Shown: positions 42,862 to 54,838, counted from the first letter of the stretch. The stretch: DNA of 64,000 nucleotides from Pseudomonas cichorii (GCF_018343775.1 NZ_CP074349.1:4950001-5014000); one strand, 5' to 3'. A program made the numbers and translations. The notes: a model not told the origin generated them from the sequence alone.

Positions 42862-44355
42862 ATGAAACCATCGCTAGTCTTGAGAATGGGCCAGCAGCTG
42901 ACGATGACACCGCAGCTGCAACAGGCTATCCGCTTGCTCCAGTTATCGACCCTGGACCTCCAGCAAGAGATTCAGGAAGCACTGGAATCCAATCCTATGC
43001 TGGAACGCCAGGAGGAAGGCGAGGACTTCGACAACTCCGACCCTCTGGCCGACAACATTGAGCAAAAGCCCAATACCGAGATCCAGGAGCCCAGCTATCA
43101 GGAATCCGCACCCACTGTGGACAACCTGGAAGAGGGCGAATGGAACGAGCGCATTCCAAACGAATTGCCCGTCGATACCGCCTGGGAAGATGTCTACCAG
43201 ACCAGCGCCAGCAGCCTGCCCAGCAACGATGACGACGAATGGGACTTCACCACCCGCACGTCCGCGGGCGAAAGCCTGCAGAGCCATCTGCTGTGGCAAT
43301 TGAACGTGGCGCCGATGTCCGACAAGGACCGGCTGATTGCCGTCACCCTGATCGACTGCATCAATAACCAGGGCTATCTCGACGAAACCCTCGAAGAAAT
43401 CGTCGAAGCCTTCGATCCCGAACTGGATATCGAACTCGACGAGATCGAAGCCGTTCTGCACCGTATCCAGCAATTCGAGCCTGCCGGTATCGGCGCCCGC
43501 AACCTGAGCGAATGCCTGCTGCTGCAATTGCGCCAGCTACCGGCCAAGACCCGCTGGCTGAGCGAAGCCCAGCGCCTGGTCACCGACTATATCGACCTGC
43601 TGGGCAGTCGCGACTACACCCAGCTCATGCGGCGCATGAAGCTCAAGGAAGACGAACTGCGCCAGGTCATCGAACTGGTCCAGAGCCTCAACCCGCGCCC
43701 CGGCTCGCAGATCGAATCCACCGAAGCCGAATATGTCGTGCCCGATGTGATCGTGCGCAAGGACAACGAACGCTGGCTGGTGGAGCTGAATCAGGAATCC
43801 GTGCCACGCCTGCGGGTCAACCCGCAATATGCCGGTTTTGTGCGCCGGGCCGACACCAGCGCTGACAACACCTTCATGCGCAATCAGTTGCAGGAGGCCC
43901 GCTGGTTCATCAAGAGCCTGCAGAGCCGCAACGAAACCCTGATGAAGGTTGCCACCCAGATCGTCGAACATCAGCGCGGTTTTCTCGAGTATGGCGACGA
44001 AGCCATGAAGCCGCTCGTCCTGCACGACATCGCCGAAGCGGTGGGCATGCACGAGTCTACGATTTCCCGCGTGACCACCCAGAAGTTCATGCATACCCCA
44101 AGGGGTATTTACGAGCTGAAATACTTCTTTTCCAGCCACGTCAGCACCTCCGAAGGTGGGGAATGCTCTTCGACGGCCATCCGCGCAATCATCAAGAAAC
44201 TGGTTGCAGCGGAAAATCAGAAAAAGCCGTTGAGTGATAGCAAGATCGCTGGTTTACTGGAGGCACAAGGCATTCAAGTAGCCCGTCGCACAGTAGCCAA
44301 GTACCGCGAGTCGCTCGGAATTGCACCTTCGAGTGAACGCAAGCGACTGATGTGA
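42862..44355 (+). CDS. rpoN: RpoN, sigma-54 factor
   Basis: Alternative sigma factor for -24/-12 promoters (nitrogen, flagella, type III secretion and others in Pseudomonas). 497 residues. Glutamine-rich activator-interacting region I ([30 protein letters not shown]), acidic region II (about 55-125), core-binding region, helix-turn-helix ([19 protein letters not shown]) and the RpoN box [13 protein letters not shown] 42862 (MKPSLVLRM) is the family start; an open frame continues 14 codons upstream into a hairpin region. Confidence 0.97.
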   Translation: MKPSLVLRMGQQLTMTPQLQQAIRLLQLSTLDLQQEIQEALESNPMLERQEEGEDFDNSDPLADNIEQKPNTEIQEPSYQESAPTVDNLEEGEWNERIPNELPVDTAWEDVYQTSASSLPSNDDDEWDFTTRTSAGESLQSHLLWQLNVAPMSDKDRLIAVTLIDCINNQGYLDETLEEIVEAFDPELDIELDEIEAVLHRIQQFEPAGIGARNLSECLLLQLRQLPAKTRWLSEAQRLVTDYIDLLGSRDYTQLMRRMKLKEDELRQVIELVQSLNPRPGSQIESTEAEYVVPDVIVRKDNERWLVELNQESVPRLRVNPQYAGFVRRADTSADNTFMRNQLQEARWFIKSLQSRNETLMKVATQIVEHQRGFLEYGDEAMKPLVLHDIAEAVGMHESTISRVTTQKFMHTPRGIYELKYFFSSHVSTSEGGECSSTAIRAIIKKLVAAENQKKPLSDSKIAGLLEAQGIQVARRTVAKYRESLGIAPSSERKRLM

Positions 44356-44431
44356 TGCAGGCAGAGCCACAGCGTTCCAGCGGCAGGAATGAACTCCTGC
44401 TTCTTTATGCACTGGCAAAGGAGAAAGCTGT

Positions 44432-44740
44432 ATGCAAGTCAATATCAGTGGACACCAACTGGAAGTGACCAAGCCCCTTCGCGAATACGTTGAGCTCAAG
44501 CTCAAGAAGCTCGAAGGGCATTTTGACAAGATTACTAACGTGCAGGTCACCCTGGCGGTCGAGAAGCTCAAGCAGAAGATCGAAGCCACACTGCACATCC
44601 ATGGTGGAGAGGTCGTAGCCAACGCCGAACATGACGACATGTACGCGGCCATCGACCTTCTCACTGATAAGCTCGACAGACAATTGCTCAAGCATAAGGA
44701 GAAGCAGCAGAACATCCTTAAAGGTGCGACAGCTCGCTGA
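44432..44740 (+). CDS. hpf: Hibernation promoting factor, short form (YhbH/Hpf)
   Basis: 102-residue ribosome-binding protein that supports 100S dimers in stationary phase. The S30AE/YfiA fold is clear: MQVNISGHQLEVTKPLREYVELKLKKLEGHFDKITNV and the basic C-terminal helix ending in KEKQQNILKGATAR. Short form, so RMF is expected elsewhere. AAAGGAG lies 9 nt before the ATG. A small hairpin GCAGGA-ATGAAC-TCCTGC (44383-44400) in the rpoN-hpf gap may trim rpoN readthrough. Confidence 0.95.
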   Translation: MQVNISGHQLEVTKPLREYVELKLKKLEGHFDKITNVQVTLAVEKLKQKIEATLHIHGGEVVANAEHDDMYAAIDLLTDKLDRQLLKHKEKQQNILKGATAR

Positions 44741-44751
44741 CACTCATCCCA

Positions 44752-45216
44752 ATGATCCGACTTGAAAACATCCTGACCCCCGGCCGTTCATGCGTGAACG
44801 TGTCGGGCGGCAGTAAAAAACGTGTACTCGAACAAATTGCCAACCTGATCGGTCGAGAAGTACCGAGCATGGACCAGCAAAGTGTGTTTGAAAGCCTTGT
44901 TGCCCGCGAAAAACTGGGATCTACCGGTTTTGGCAACGGCATTGCCATCCCCCATTGCCGCCTTGCAGGCTGTGAAACACCTGTGAGCGCAGTCATGCGC
45001 CTGGAATCGCCTATCGATTTCGACGCCATCGATGGTGCCCCGGTCGACCTGCTATTTGTCCTGCTCGTCCCGGAAGCGGCCACCGATGAACACCTGGAGC
45101 TGCTGCGCCAGATAGCCAGCATGCTTGACCGCACTGAAGTGCGTGACCGCCTACGCAGTGCCGAAAGCGGTGAAACGCTTTATCAAGTGGTACTGGACGT
45201 ACAGAACGGACATTGA
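44752..45216 (+). CDS. ptsN: PtsN, EIIA-Ntr of the nitrogen phosphotransferase system
   Basis: 154 residues, PTS EIIA type 2 domain. The phosphorylated His68 lies in [12 protein letters not shown]. Receives phosphate from NPr (encoded by ptsO downstream) and regulates potassium uptake, nitrogen-carbon balance and polymer synthesis in pseudomonads; it does not import sugar. 11 bp after hpf, co-transcribed with rpoN, hpf, rapZ and ptsO. Confidence 0.96.
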   Translation: MIRLENILTPGRSCVNVSGGSKKRVLEQIANLIGREVPSMDQQSVFESLVAREKLGSTGFGNGIAIPHCRLAGCETPVSAVMRLESPIDFDAIDGAPVDLLFVLLVPEAATDEHLELLRQIASMLDRTEVRDRLRSAESGETLYQVVLDVQNGH

Positions 45217-45218
45217 GC

Positions 45219-46076
45219 ATGCGCCTGATCGTCGTGAGTGGTCGTTCGGGTTCTGGCAAGAGCACAGCGCTGAATGTGCTGGAAGACAACGGTTTCTATT
45301 GCGTAGACAACGTTCCTGCCGGCCTCCTTCCGGAACTGGCAGAGCGTGCGCTGATGAACAGCGAGCTGGCAGAGCCTCTGCTGGCAGTGTCCATCGATGC
45401 ACGCAATCTCCCGAGCCACCTGACGCGTTTCCCGCAGATCCTCGCCGAACTTCGTGCACTCAATATCCAGTGCGACGTGCTCTACCTGGACGCCGACGAA
45501 GCGACGCTGCTCAAACGCTTCTCCGAAACCCGTCGTCGTCATCCGCTGAGCACGGCGAATCGTTCGCTGGCAGAAGCCATACACGACGAAACGACTCTGC
45601 TGGGGCCAATCATCGATCTGGCAGATCTCAAGATCAACACCACGCACCTGAACCTCTATCAACTACGCGACACCCTCAAGCTTCGCCTGCTGAACAGGCC
45701 TGAAGCCGGTACCGCCTTCCTGATCGAGTCGTTCGGTTTCAAGCGCGGCATGCCTGTGGACGCCGACGTCGTATTCGATGTGCGCTGCCTGCCCAATCCG
45801 TACTGGAAGCCTGAACTGCGCGATCATTCGGGCCTCGATGCTCCCGTTGTCGAATACCTGGCAGCCCAGCCTGATGTCGAAGAGATGTTCCAGGACATTT
45901 TTTCCTACCTCAACAAATGGCTGCCTCGCTTTGCTGCCAGCAACCGCTCGTACGTCACCATTGCCATTGGCTGCACAGGCGGGCATCACCGCTCCGTCTA
46001 CCTGACAGAGCGCCTGGGTCAGGTCCTGCAACAATCACTCAAGAACGTTCAGGTCCGCCACCGCGACCTCAGCTGA
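45219..46076 (+). CDS. rapZ: RapZ (YvcJ-like) P-loop nucleotide- and RNA-binding protein
   Basis: 285 residues. Walker [10 protein letters not shown] (8-16), Walker B-like DVLYLDADE, and the C-terminal domain with [16 protein letters not shown], which binds an amino-sugar in E. coli RapZ, an adaptor that directs GlmZ decay by RNase E. Whether it controls GlmS synthesis in Pseudomonas is not shown by the sequence. ATG 45219 is two bases after the ptsN stop; a TTG two codons earlier is less likely. Confidence 0.94.
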   Translation: MRLIVVSGRSGSGKSTALNVLEDNGFYCVDNVPAGLLPELAERALMNSELAEPLLAVSIDARNLPSHLTRFPQILAELRALNIQCDVLYLDADEATLLKRFSETRRRHPLSTANRSLAEAIHDETTLLGPIIDLADLKINTTHLNLYQLRDTLKLRLLNRPEAGTAFLIESFGFKRGMPVDADVVFDVRCLPNPYWKPELRDHSGLDAPVVEYLAAQPDVEEMFQDIFSYLNKWLPRFAASNRSYVTIAIGCTGGHHRSVYLTERLGQVLQQSLKNVQVRHRDLS

Positions 46077-46091
46077 AGGATTTTCACTGCG

Positions 46092-46364
46092 ATGCCCGCT
46101 CGTCAAATCACCATTATCAACAAACTGGGCCTGCACGCCCGCGCAGCCGCCAAGTTCGTTGGCGTCGCAGGCAAGTTTCCTTGCCAGATCAGGGTTGGCC
46201 GCTCACCGGAGAGCATGGTCGACGGCAAAAGCATCATGGCCGTAATGATGCTGGCTGCCGGCAAAGGCACGGATATTCACCTGCTGACCGAAGGCGAAGG
46301 CGAGCAGGATGCCCTGGACGGACTGGTCGAACTGATCAATAACAAGTTCGATGAAGGCGAGTAA
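46092..46364 (+). CDS. ptsO: PtsO, NPr phosphocarrier of the nitrogen PTS
   Basis: 90-residue HPr-like protein. Active His15 in NKLGLHARAAAKFV and the conserved Ser-46-like region in DGKSIMAVMMLAAGKG. Passes phosphate from EI-Ntr (PtsP) to PtsN. Last gene of the rpoN cluster; a REP pair follows. Confidence 0.96.
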   Translation: MPARQITIINKLGLHARAAAKFVGVAGKFPCQIRVGRSPESMVDGKSIMAVMMLAAGKGTDIHLLTEGEGEQDALDGLVELINNKFDEGE

Positions 46365-46411
46365 GGCGATTGGCTAATGCCTGGCAGTTAAGAGGCAGGG
46401 GCAAAATTCGT

Positions 46412-46497
46412 GGTGGGGCCTTGGCCGCGACAGTCATTTTCAGATGCTAAAAATGTGTTGCCTGTATACAGGCCGTCGCGGCCAAGGCCCCTCCACC
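46412..46497. repeat. REP pair (REPIN-like) after ptsO
   Basis: Two copies of GGTGGGGCCTTGGCCGCGAC in inverted orientation (46412-46431, and 46474-46497 as CGTCGCGGCCAAGGCCCC plus CTCCACC), 42 bp apart. Differs in sequence from the TTCGCGAAT family, so two palindromic repeat families occur in this window. Lies between convergent ptsO and the ZIP gene. Confidence 0.8.
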
Positions 46498-46533
46498 TCG
46501 ATAACATGTACGCACTGACTGAGGAGTCACCCC

Positions 46534-47421
46534 TCAAACCAGCGCCGTATCCATCACCATCATCAAACAAAAACCTGCAATCAATCCCAAACTGGCAATC
46601 TTGTTATGCCCGTTCAGGCGGGACTCAGGGATGATTTCATGGGTCACCACCAGCAGCATTGCGCCAGCCGCCAAGGCCAGGCCGAATGGTAGCAGTTGCT
46701 CGGCAATGCCCACCAGCCAGGCACCGAGCAGGGCAAAGAGCGGTTCGACGAGGCCAGAAGCCGCGCCAATCAGGAACGCCTTGCCGCGCGACATTCCAGC
46801 ACCTGCCAGCACCATGGCGATCACCAGCCCTTCAGGCACGTCCTGCAAGGCAATGCCGATGGCCAGGCTATCAGCCTCCGACAGGCCACCACCCGCCGAA
46901 ACGCCAATCGCCATGCCTTCCGGGATGTTGTGAGCCACGATGGCAATCACGAACAGCCAGATTCGCGGAGCAATCGCCGGATGTCCGGGCGTACCACCCA
47001 GCGGCGAACCTCTGGAGACGCTGTAATCCACCATGAACAGGCACAAGGCTCCCAGCACGATGCCTGCGCTGATCAGGCCACCCGCGCCCCAGGCAGAAAA
47101 ACCAAGACCTTCGGCAGCTTCAAGCCCCGGCACAATCAGGGAAAACGCCGTCGCTGCCAGCATGACACCAGCACCGAAGCCGAGCAGCCCATCGGACACC
47201 ATGATCGGCATGTTACGGATCACCAGTACCGGAACCGCCCCTAATGCCGTGCCCAGAGCACAGATCGCGCCGCCTTCCAGCGCCCGCATCAGGCGCGGCT
47301 CAAGGTCGAGCCAGGCCAGCCCTTGTGCGCCCAGCAATGCCATGCCGGCCAACAGCAGAACTGTCCCGATCGCCAGACGAAACAACCGCACGCTGCTGAC
47401 TGTAAGTATTTCCGAACGCAT
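46534..47421 (-). CDS. ZIP-family divalent metal transporter
   Basis: 295 residues, about eight membrane helices, ZIP/GufA family importing Zn or related divalent metals. Key helix motifs: HNIPEGMAIGV (binuclear metal site, about 164-174) and DVPEGLVIAMVLAG, with His-bearing THEIIPESRLNGHNK late. The usual His-rich loop between helices III and IV is short. Located between ptsO and the iron-responsive sodA operon; the neighbouring order suggests it may be read with sodA (27-bp gap), linking metal uptake with Mn-superoxide dismutase. Confidence 0.88.
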   Translation of the reverse strand: MRSEILTVSSVRLFRLAIGTVLLLAGMALLGAQGLAWLDLEPRLMRALEGGAICALGTALGAVPVLVIRNMPIMVSDGLLGFGAGVMLAATAFSLIVPGLEAAEGLGFSAWGAGGLISAGIVLGALCLFMVDYSVSRGSPLGGTPGHPAIAPRIWLFVIAIVAHNIPEGMAIGVSAGGGLSEADSLAIGIALQDVPEGLVIAMVLAGAGMSRGKAFLIGAASGLVEPLFALLGAWLVGIAEQLLPFGLALAAGAMLLVVTHEIIPESRLNGHNKIASLGLIAGFCLMMVMDTALV

Positions 47422-47448
47422 AAACTGCCTTAGGTCTTTATTGGAGAA

Positions 47449-48060
47449 TCAGGCCAAAGCGGCCTGGTAGCGCCGGGATACCTCATCCCAGTTGACCACG
47501 TTGTAGAACGCGTTGATGTATTCGGGGCGACGGTTCTGGTAGAGCAGGTAGTAAGCGTGTTCCCAGACGTCCAGGCCAAGGATCGGTGTGTTGCCGTTCA
47601 TCAACGGGCTGTCCTGGTTACCACTGCTTTCCACCACGAGTTTTTTCTCGGGCGTCACGCTCAGCCAGGCCCAGCCACTGCCGAAACGGGTCAGGGCCGC
47701 TTTGGTGAAAGCGTCCTTGAAGCTGTCGAAACCGCCCAGTTGCTCATCGATAGCCTTGGCAACCTCGCCTTGAGGAAGACCACCGCCGCCAGGAACCATG
47801 ACGGTCCAGAACAGGGAGTGGTTGGCATGGCCGCCACCTTGATTGATCACCGCCGGGCGCAGTTTTTCAGGCAATTGCTGGACGCTGGCCACCAGTTTCT
47901 CGATTGGCCACTCAGCGAACTCGGTGCCCTCGACAGCGGCGTTGAGGTTGTTGATGTAGGTCTGATGGTGTTTGGTGTAATGGATTTCCATGGTTTGCGC
48001 ATCGATGTGCGGTTCCAGGGCATCGTAGGCGTAAGGCAGTGCAGGCAAGGTGTAAGGCAT
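47449..48060 (-). CDS. sodA: Manganese superoxide dismutase
   Basis: Converts superoxide to hydrogen peroxide and oxygen in the cytoplasm. 203 residues. Metal ligands His27 (EIHYTKHH), His near 81 ([10 protein letters not shown]), and Asp/His in [18 protein letters not shown] and the Gly-Gln pattern fit the Mn type. In P. aeruginosa SodA is made when iron is scarce, and the operon here has a Fur box upstream of fagA. Confidence 0.96.
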   Translation of the reverse strand: MPYTLPALPYAYDALEPHIDAQTMEIHYTKHHQTYINNLNAAVEGTEFAEWPIEKLVASVQQLPEKLRPAVINQGGGHANHSLFWTVMVPGGGGLPQGEVAKAIDEQLGGFDSFKDAFTKAALTRFGSGWAWLSVTPEKKLVVESSGNQDSPLMNGNTPILGLDVWEHAYYLLYQNRRPEYINAFYNVVNWDEVSRRYQAALA

Positions 48061-48061
48061 T

Positions 48062-48523
48062 TCAATGTGCTCCGTAGAAAAGGCCAGGAGTGGCGGCGGA
48101 ATCTCGCTGCAACGATGAGCGCGTATGCTCGTTGTTGCTGTTCAGCAACCGATGCGTTCTTGGGTATTCGCCGTGCTCGCCGATGAAGCCCAACAGTTCG
48201 GCATAGGTCTTGTTGCTGTGGCGCAACGCGGCTTCGCGCAGGGCCTTGGGCAGACGCGGTTCCTGCATGGTTTGCAGCAGGTGTTGATGGATCGCGCACA
48301 AGTACTCGGCGCTCTCCTCAGGCTGACCCAGGCTCAGGTGCAGATCGGCCAGGTTGTGATGGGAAATGACACAGGCCGCCACCGCTTCATCGGCATCCGG
48401 CCAGCGTTCAAACAGCACTTGAGCCAGTGCCAGCGCCTGAAGGTAAAGCTCGCGGGCCTCGACCCACTCACCCTGATTGAAACAGCGATTGGCCAGTTCG
48501 ATGGTGCGTTTCCAATGCTGCAT
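48062..48523 (-). CDS. Conserved hypothetical protein of the fagA-fumC-sodA operon
   Basis: 153 residues, helical, with TPR-like pattern: [64 protein letters not shown]. The C-terminus ends in a His-containing tail (LFYGAH). The equivalent P. aeruginosa gene between fumC1 and sodM is of unknown function. One-base gap to sodA, so it is surely co-expressed. A protein-interaction or scaffolding role is only a guess from the TPR-like helices. Confidence 0.85.
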   Translation of the reverse strand: MQHWKRTIELANRCFNQGEWVEARELYLQALALAQVLFERWPDADEAVAACVISHHNLADLHLSLGQPEESAEYLCAIHQHLLQTMQEPRLPKALREAALRHSNKTYAELLGFIGEHGEYPRTHRLLNSNNEHTRSSLQRDSAATPGLFYGAH

Positions 48524-48547
48524 GACATACCTCCAGGCGGGCTTGAA

Positions 48548-49916
<1,369 letters not shown>

Positions 49917-49924
<8 letters not shown>

Positions 49925-50312
49925 CGGAATGTCCTTGCACCAGTTCAGTGAGAGAAATCGAAGGCTGCAAAACGCAGGACGCCAGTTGATGCGCACAGGC
50001 TGCCCAGCGTTGCTGTCGTGCGGGTGTGGAGGCCAGCGCCTTTACGTCGCGCAACGGCCGCCAGGCCTGATCCAGACACAGGCAGCGCCAATGCCACGGC
50101 AAGACCGTGTCGCGTGCGGTGTCCATCAACAGGCGGAATGTGGTTTCGGCGATAAGCGTCTGGGGTGTAGCCGTGAAACGCGCCAGATAGCGCCCTTCAG
50201 CCAGGTAATGATCGATGAGGCGCGGTTCATCAGGCTCAAGGGCACAACGAATCCGCAGACTCAGACCGCGCCAGTTTTCCAGGTAAGGCAGCTCGTGTAA
50301 CACAGACCCCAT
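49917..50312 (-). CDS. fagA: FagA, Fur-associated protein
   Basis: 131 residues, no membrane segment or signal peptide; no enzyme motif recognised. First gene of the operon fagA-fumC-orf-sodA, the order known from P. aeruginosa, where fagA names the iron-regulated head gene. Contains WHWRCLCLDQAWRPL and many His/Cys/Arg residues. A Fur box lies 17 bp upstream of its ATG. Confidence 0.85.
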
Positions 50313-50328
50313 GACCGCATCTCATTTC

Positions 50329-50347
50329 GGAAATGATATTCATTATT
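50329..50347 (-). promoter_or_regulatory. Fur box upstream of fagA
   Basis: Minus strand AATAATGAATATCATTTCC matches the 19-base consensus GATAATGATAATCATTATC at 14 positions. It sits 17 bp before the fagA ATG, overlapping the likely promoter, so Fe-Fur should repress fagA-fumC-orf-sodA. Confidence 0.8.
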
Positions 50348-50430
50348 GAATGAGATTAAGAATCAAAACAAGTGTGGAGTTTTTGCGAACCGAAAGAGGA
50401 GGATATGAAAGGGGAATTGAGGGATGGTTT

Positions 50431-50477
50431 TTCGCGAATGAATTCGCTCCCACTGCAGGAGCGAATTCATTCGCGAA
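50431..50477. repeat. REP-type palindromic element after pmbA
   Basis: Perfect 20-bp arms, TTCGCGAATGAATTCGCTCC and its complement, with a 7-base loop CACTGCA. Same family as 31383-31434. It ends 9 bp from the pmbA stop and could be the pmbA transcript end. Confidence 0.9.
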
Positions 50478-50485
50478 GAGGAGAT

Positions 50486-51832
50486 TTAGCTACCCGCGAC
50501 AGTCATGCGCTCAATCAGCACCGAGCCTGTGCGAATGTTGCTGCGCAATTCAAGATCGCTGCCAATCGCGACAATCTGTTTGAACATGTCGCGCATATTG
50601 CCGGCAATGGTCACTTCCTGAACCGGGAACTGGATCTCGCCATTCTCGACCCAGAAACCCGCCGCGCCACGGGAGTAATCACCGGTCACGATGTTCAGGC
50701 CACTGCCCATCAATTCGGTGACCAACAGGCCGCGCCCCATGCGGCGGATCAGTGCAGCCTGATCTTCGCTGCCATGAGTGACGAACAGGTTATGCACGCC
50801 ACCGGCGTTCGCCGTGCTGGGCAAGCCCAGTTTTCGGCCCGAATAAGTGCTCAGGACATAAGAAACCAGCGTACCGTTTTCCACGAACGGCTTGGCATAA
50901 GTCGCCAGACCATCACCATCAAAAGCAGAGCTGCCCATGGCGCGCATCAGGTGCGGACGCTCATCGATGGTCAGCCACTCAGGGAACAGCCGCTCCCCCA
51001 GAGTACCTTCAAGGAAGGAAGACTTGCGGTACAGGTTGCCACCGGCAATGGCTGACAACAGGCTGCCGAACAGTCCGCCCGCCATCTCGGCCGAGAACAG
51101 CACCGGAACCTCGCAGGTCGGAACAGGACGCGCGCCCAGACGACTGGCAGCACGTTGTGCAGCCTTGCGACCAATGCTCTGGGGATCAGCAAGCAGAGTG
51201 CCGATACGGTTGACGTCGTACCAGTAATCACGCTGCATCTGGCCTTCACCTTCGGCGATCATCACGCAACTGAGGCTGTGACGTGTCGAAGCGTAACCAC
51301 CGATGAAACCATTGCTGTTGCCATAGACCCGGCAACCTTGATGGGCGTTGAGCGTGGTGCCATCGGCGTTCTTGATCCGGCTGTCAGCGTCAAACGCTGC
51401 GGCTTCACAGATCAAGGCCTGCTCGATGGCTTGCTCCGGGGTGATGTCCCAGGCATGGAACAGATCGAAATCCTTGTTCTCCCTGGCCATCAACGCAGCA
51501 TCGGCAAGGCCGGAGCTTTCGTCCTCGGAAGTATGTTTGGCGATGGCCAAGGCTGCTGCCACGGTTTCGCGAATGGCGTCTGCGCCACTGGCCGAGGTGC
51601 TGGCCGAGCCTTTGCGCTGACCCAGGTACAAGGTGATACCAAACCCTTGGTCGCGGTTGAACTCTACGGTTTCCACTTCGCGCTGACGAACGGATGTCGA
51701 CAGCCCCTGCTCCAGCGACACGGCAACTTCACAGGCACTGGCGCCCTGGCGCCTGGCTTCGGCAATGATCTGCTCGACCTGTTCCTGCAGTTCGGGCAAG
51801 GCCTGAGGGCCGACGCTTTGGGTTGCACTCAT
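50486..51832 (-). CDS. pmbA: PmbA/TldE, metalloprotease partner subunit
   Basis: 448 residues. TldE-type half of the TldD/TldE protease, which trims unfolded peptides and matures some bacteriocins and antitoxins. Lacks the HExxxH motif found in TldD, as expected. Family stretches: FNRDQGFGITLYLGQRKGSAST, FSAEMAGGLFGSLLSAIAGGNLYRKSSFLEGTLG, DYSRGAAGFWVENGEI. ATG 51832 begins MSATQSVGPQ; the upstream open frame reaches into darP's promoter and is rejected. Confidence 0.94.
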   Translation of the reverse strand: MSATQSVGPQALPELQEQVEQIIAEARRQGASACEVAVSLEQGLSTSVRQREVETVEFNRDQGFGITLYLGQRKGSASTSASGADAIRETVAAALAIAKHTSEDESSGLADAALMARENKDFDLFHAWDITPEQAIEQALICEAAAFDADSRIKNADGTTLNAHQGCRVYGNSNGFIGGYASTRHSLSCVMIAEGEGQMQRDYWYDVNRIGTLLADPQSIGRKAAQRAASRLGARPVPTCEVPVLFSAEMAGGLFGSLLSAIAGGNLYRKSSFLEGTLGERLFPEWLTIDERPHLMRAMGSSAFDGDGLATYAKPFVENGTLVSYVLSTYSGRKLGLPSTANAGGVHNLFVTHGSEDQAALIRRMGRGLLVTELMGSGLNIVTGDYSRGAAGFWVENGEIQFPVQEVTIAGNMRDMFKQIVAIGSDLELRSNIRTGSVLIERMTVAGS

Positions 51833-51939
51833 GATTTTCTCCATCAAATTCTGCTTTCGGCACACGCCGAATACCGACCGGACCGGACAAGCGGCCCTCG
51901 ACTGGTTATCATGGCGGCGTTTATTTGCGGACGGCCCCC

Positions 51940-52461
51940 ATGGTTGATTCTTACGACGACTCCCTCGACGGGGAGAAAAGCAAAAGCCAGGTAAAACGCG
52001 AGCTGCATGCTCTGGTTGATCTTGGCGAGCGACTGACGACATTCAAACCCGATGTACTGGCCAAGCTGCCTCTGACCGACGCCTTGCGCAAGGCTCTGGC
52101 GGATGCGCCGAAGCACACCGCGCACATTGCCCGCAAGCGCCACATCCAGTTCATCGGCAAGCTGATGCGCGATCAGGACCAGGAAGCCATTCTGGAATTG
52201 CTGGACCAACTCGATGCCTCCACTCGCCAGTACAACGAACGCTTCCACGCTCTGGAGCGCTGGCGTGATCGCCTGATCTCGGGCAACGACGACGACCTGG
52301 AAAAGTTCGTCATCGACTACCCGGACGCTGACCGCCAGCAACTGCGTTCATTGATCCGTCAGGCTCAACACGAAGTTGCACGCAACAAACCGCCGGCCAC
52401 CAGCCGCAAAATCTTCAAATACATCCGTGATCTGGACGAGATTCAACGCGGTCTGCGTTGA
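51940..52461 (+). CDS. darP: DarP (YjgA), 50S ribosome-associated biogenesis factor
   Basis: 173 residues, highly helical and charged, UPF0307/YjgA family; in E. coli it assists maturation of the 50S peptidyl-transferase centre. [27 protein letters not shown] and [11 protein letters not shown] mark the family. Divergent from pmbA by 107 bp. ATG 51940 fits; the frame opens 5 codons earlier at a non-ATG start. Confidence 0.93.
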   Translation: MVDSYDDSLDGEKSKSQVKRELHALVDLGERLTTFKPDVLAKLPLTDALRKALADAPKHTAHIARKRHIQFIGKLMRDQDQEAILELLDQLDASTRQYNERFHALERWRDRLISGNDDDLEKFVIDYPDADRQQLRSLIRQAQHEVARNKPPATSRKIFKYIRDLDEIQRGLR

Positions 52462-52471
52462 TCACGACCCT

Positions 52472-52496
52472 GGGGCTGATCGCAAGGATCAGCCCC
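52472..52496. terminator. Hairpin between convergent darP and tldD
   Basis: GGGGCTGATC-GCAAG-GATCAGCCCC, a 10-bp perfect stem, 10 bp from each gene end. There is no T tract on either side, so it is not a classical intrinsic terminator, but the placement suggests a shared transcript end. Confidence 0.55.
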
Positions 52497-52505
52497 GTCA
52501 CACCC

Positions 52506-53945
52506 TCACCCGCCAGTGCCTCCGACCGTGATCGCATCAATCTTCAGGGTCGGCTGGCCAACACCCACCGGTACTGACTGGCCATCCTTGCCACACACGC
52601 CCACGCCGCTGTCGAGGGACATGTCGTTGCCGACCATCGACACTCGGCTCATGGCTTCCGGCCCGTTGCCGATCAGGGTCGCGCCCTTGACCGGAGCGGT
52701 GATCTTGCCGTCCTCGATCAGGTAGGCTTCGCTGGTGGAAAACACGAACTTGCCGCTGGTGATGTCGACCTGACCACCGCCCAGGTTGGCGCAATAAATA
52801 CCTTTCTTCACCGAAGCGATGATTTCCTGTGGATCACTCTCGCCGCCCAGCATGTAGGTGTTGGTCATGCGTGGCATCGGCAGGTGTGCATAGGATTCGC
52901 GACGACCGTTGCCTGTGCGGGCGACGCCCATCAGGCGCGCATTGAGCTTGTCCTGCATGTAGCCCTTGAGAATGCCATTCTCGATCAGGGTTGTGCATTC
53001 GGTCGGCGTGCCTTCGTCGTCCACGCTCAGCGAGCCACGACGCCCGGCCAGCGTTCCGTCATCGACGATGGTGCAAAGGCTGGAAGCAACCTTTTCGCCA
53101 ATCCTGCCGCTATAGGCCGAACTGCCCTTGCGGTTGAAGTCGCCCTCAAGGCCATGCCCGACCGCTTCGTGCAGCAGTACACCGGACCAGCCGGAACCCA
53201 GCACCACAGGCAAGGTGCCCGCCGGTGCCGGAATCGCTTCAAGGTTGACCAGTGCCTGACGCAGCGCCTCGCGGGCGTAGCCCATGGCTCGGTCTTCAGC
53301 GAGAAAATAACGGTAGTCGGTACGTCCGCCGCCGCCATGACCGCCGCGCTCGCGACGACCGTTCTGCTCGACGATGACGCTGACATTGAAACGCACCAGC
53401 GGCCGCACATCGGAGGCGAGCGTGCCATCGGCGGCAGCCACCAGAACCTGCTCCCAGACGCCGGACATGCTCACCGACACCTTCTGGATACGCGGGTCCA
53501 GAGCGCGGGTGGCAACATCGACGCTCTTGAGCAGTTCGACCTTCTCGGCACGGGTCAGCACTTCCAGCGGGTTATCCGGTGCATACAACCGGGCCACATC
53601 CTGAGAAGTGAATGCCTGGACCCGGCCATTCTGGCCTGCACGGGAAATCGAGCGAGCGGCACGGGCCGCCGTGTTCAAGGCTTCCAGAGTGATCGCGTTG
53701 CTGTAGGCGAAACCGGTTTTCTCACCCGACTGCGCACGCACGCCGACACCCTGGTCAAGGTTGAAGCTGCCTTCCTTGACGATGCCGTCCTCAAGAGACC
53801 AGGACTCCGAGATCATCCCCTGAAAGTAGAGGTCAGCCGCATCGATTCCCGGGCCGGCCAGCTCGCCCAGAACCGATTGCAGGCTATCCAGAGTCAAGCC
53901 ACCGGGCGCCAGAAGATGTTCGCTGACAGAGGACAAGCCACTCAT
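52506..53945 (-). CDS. tldD: TldD, catalytic subunit of the TldD/E metalloprotease
   Basis: 479 residues. HExxxH zinc motif in [13 protein letters not shown] (about 262-274) and the later Cys ligand in the C-terminal region ([15 protein letters not shown]). Pairs with PmbA, encoded 0.7 kb away with darP between. ATG 53945 ([10 protein letters not shown]) is chosen; a GTG two codons upstream overlaps the nitrilase stop and is an alternative. Last gene of the mre-maf-rng-yhdP-nitrilase-tldD leftward series. Confidence 0.95.
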   Translation of the reverse strand: MSGLSSVSEHLLAPGGLTLDSLQSVLGELAGPGIDAADLYFQGMISESWSLEDGIVKEGSFNLDQGVGVRAQSGEKTGFAYSNAITLEALNTAARAARSISRAGQNGRVQAFTSQDVARLYAPDNPLEVLTRAEKVELLKSVDVATRALDPRIQKVSVSMSGVWEQVLVAAADGTLASDVRPLVRFNVSVIVEQNGRRERGGHGGGGRTDYRYFLAEDRAMGYAREALRQALVNLEAIPAPAGTLPVVLGSGWSGVLLHEAVGHGLEGDFNRKGSSAYSGRIGEKVASSLCTIVDDGTLAGRRGSLSVDDEGTPTECTTLIENGILKGYMQDKLNARLMGVARTGNGRRESYAHLPMPRMTNTYMLGGESDPQEIIASVKKGIYCANLGGGQVDITSGKFVFSTSEAYLIEDGKITAPVKGATLIGNGPEAMSRVSMVGNDMSLDSGVGVCGKDGQSVPVGVGQPTLKIDAITVGGTGG

Positions 53946-53947
53946 AT

Positions 53948-54793
53948 TCACTCCGAAGCAGGCCGCACGGCGTCCTGCGAAAAAAAGCGCCGGTGACTGG
54001 ACACCGGCATCCGCGCCCGTATGGACGCCTGTTCTTCATTGTCCCGTTCAGCCAGCAGCACAGCTTCACCCTGTTCCTGCCGACTCAGCACGCGACCCCA
54101 TGGATCGACAATTGCCGCGTGCCCGTAGGTTTCCCGAGGCCCCGGATGAGTCCCACCCTGGGCGGCCGCCAGCAGATAACACTGGGTTTCGATGGCGCGT
54201 GCCCTGATCAGGACTTCCCAATGCGCCGCGCCGGTCACTGCCGTGAAGGCCGACGGCGCGGTAATCAATTCAGCCCCGGCTTCGCGCAGGGCGGTGTAAA
54301 GCTCCGGGAAGCGCAGGTCGTAACAGACACTCAGGCCCAAACGGCCCACAGGGGTGTCGGCAACCACCACGTTGTTCCCATGAGCATAGTCATCGGACTC
54401 ACGATAGCGACCGCGATTGTCCGCGACGTCGGCATCGAACAGGTGCAGCTTGTCGTAGCGGGCCACCTGCTCGCCCTGCTCGTCCACCAGCAATGAGCAG
54501 GCCGTGACCTTGCCCTCCGGCTGGTCATCGGGCGGCAGTGGCAATGTTCCGGCGACAATCCATAACTTGAGGTCACGGGCAGCCAGTTTCAACCATGGCA
54601 GGATCGGGCCTTGTCCACGGGCCTCGGCGCGGCCGATATCGGCAACGTCACGACGCCCCATGGCGGCAAAGTTCTCGGGCAACACCGCAAGGCGCGCACC
54701 GCTTTCGGCTGCTTGCTCCAACAGCCTGCGGGCCTGGGCAAGATTGCCCTGCACGTCGCTCTGGCTGACCATCTGAATCACGGCAAAAGACAT
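53948..54793 (-). CDS. Nitrilase-superfamily amidase (Nit1/Nit2-like)
   Basis: 281 residues, carbon-nitrogen hydrolase fold. Catalytic triad visible: Glu in LPENFAAMG (about 42), Lys in [10 protein letters not shown] (about 113) and Cys in [12 protein letters not shown] (about 154). Close in pattern to Nit proteins that repair deaminated glutathione or omega-amide metabolites. ATG 54793 ([10 protein letters not shown]) is the family start. Two-base gap to tldD. Confidence 0.92.
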   Translation of the reverse strand: MSFAVIQMVSQSDVQGNLAQARRLLEQAAESGARLAVLPENFAAMGRRDVADIGRAEARGQGPILPWLKLAARDLKLWIVAGTLPLPPDDQPEGKVTACSLLVDEQGEQVARYDKLHLFDADVADNRGRYRESDDYAHGNNVVVADTPVGRLGLSVCYDLRFPELYTALREAGAELITAPSAFTAVTGAAHWEVLIRARAIETQCYLLAAAQGGTHPGPRETYGHAAIVDPWGRVLSRQEQGEAVLLAERDNEEQASIRARMPVSSHRRFFSQDAVRPASE

Positions 54794-54838
54794 GACGCTT
54801 CCCTTAAATGGCCTGCCGCCACTGTACTCCATGACGCG

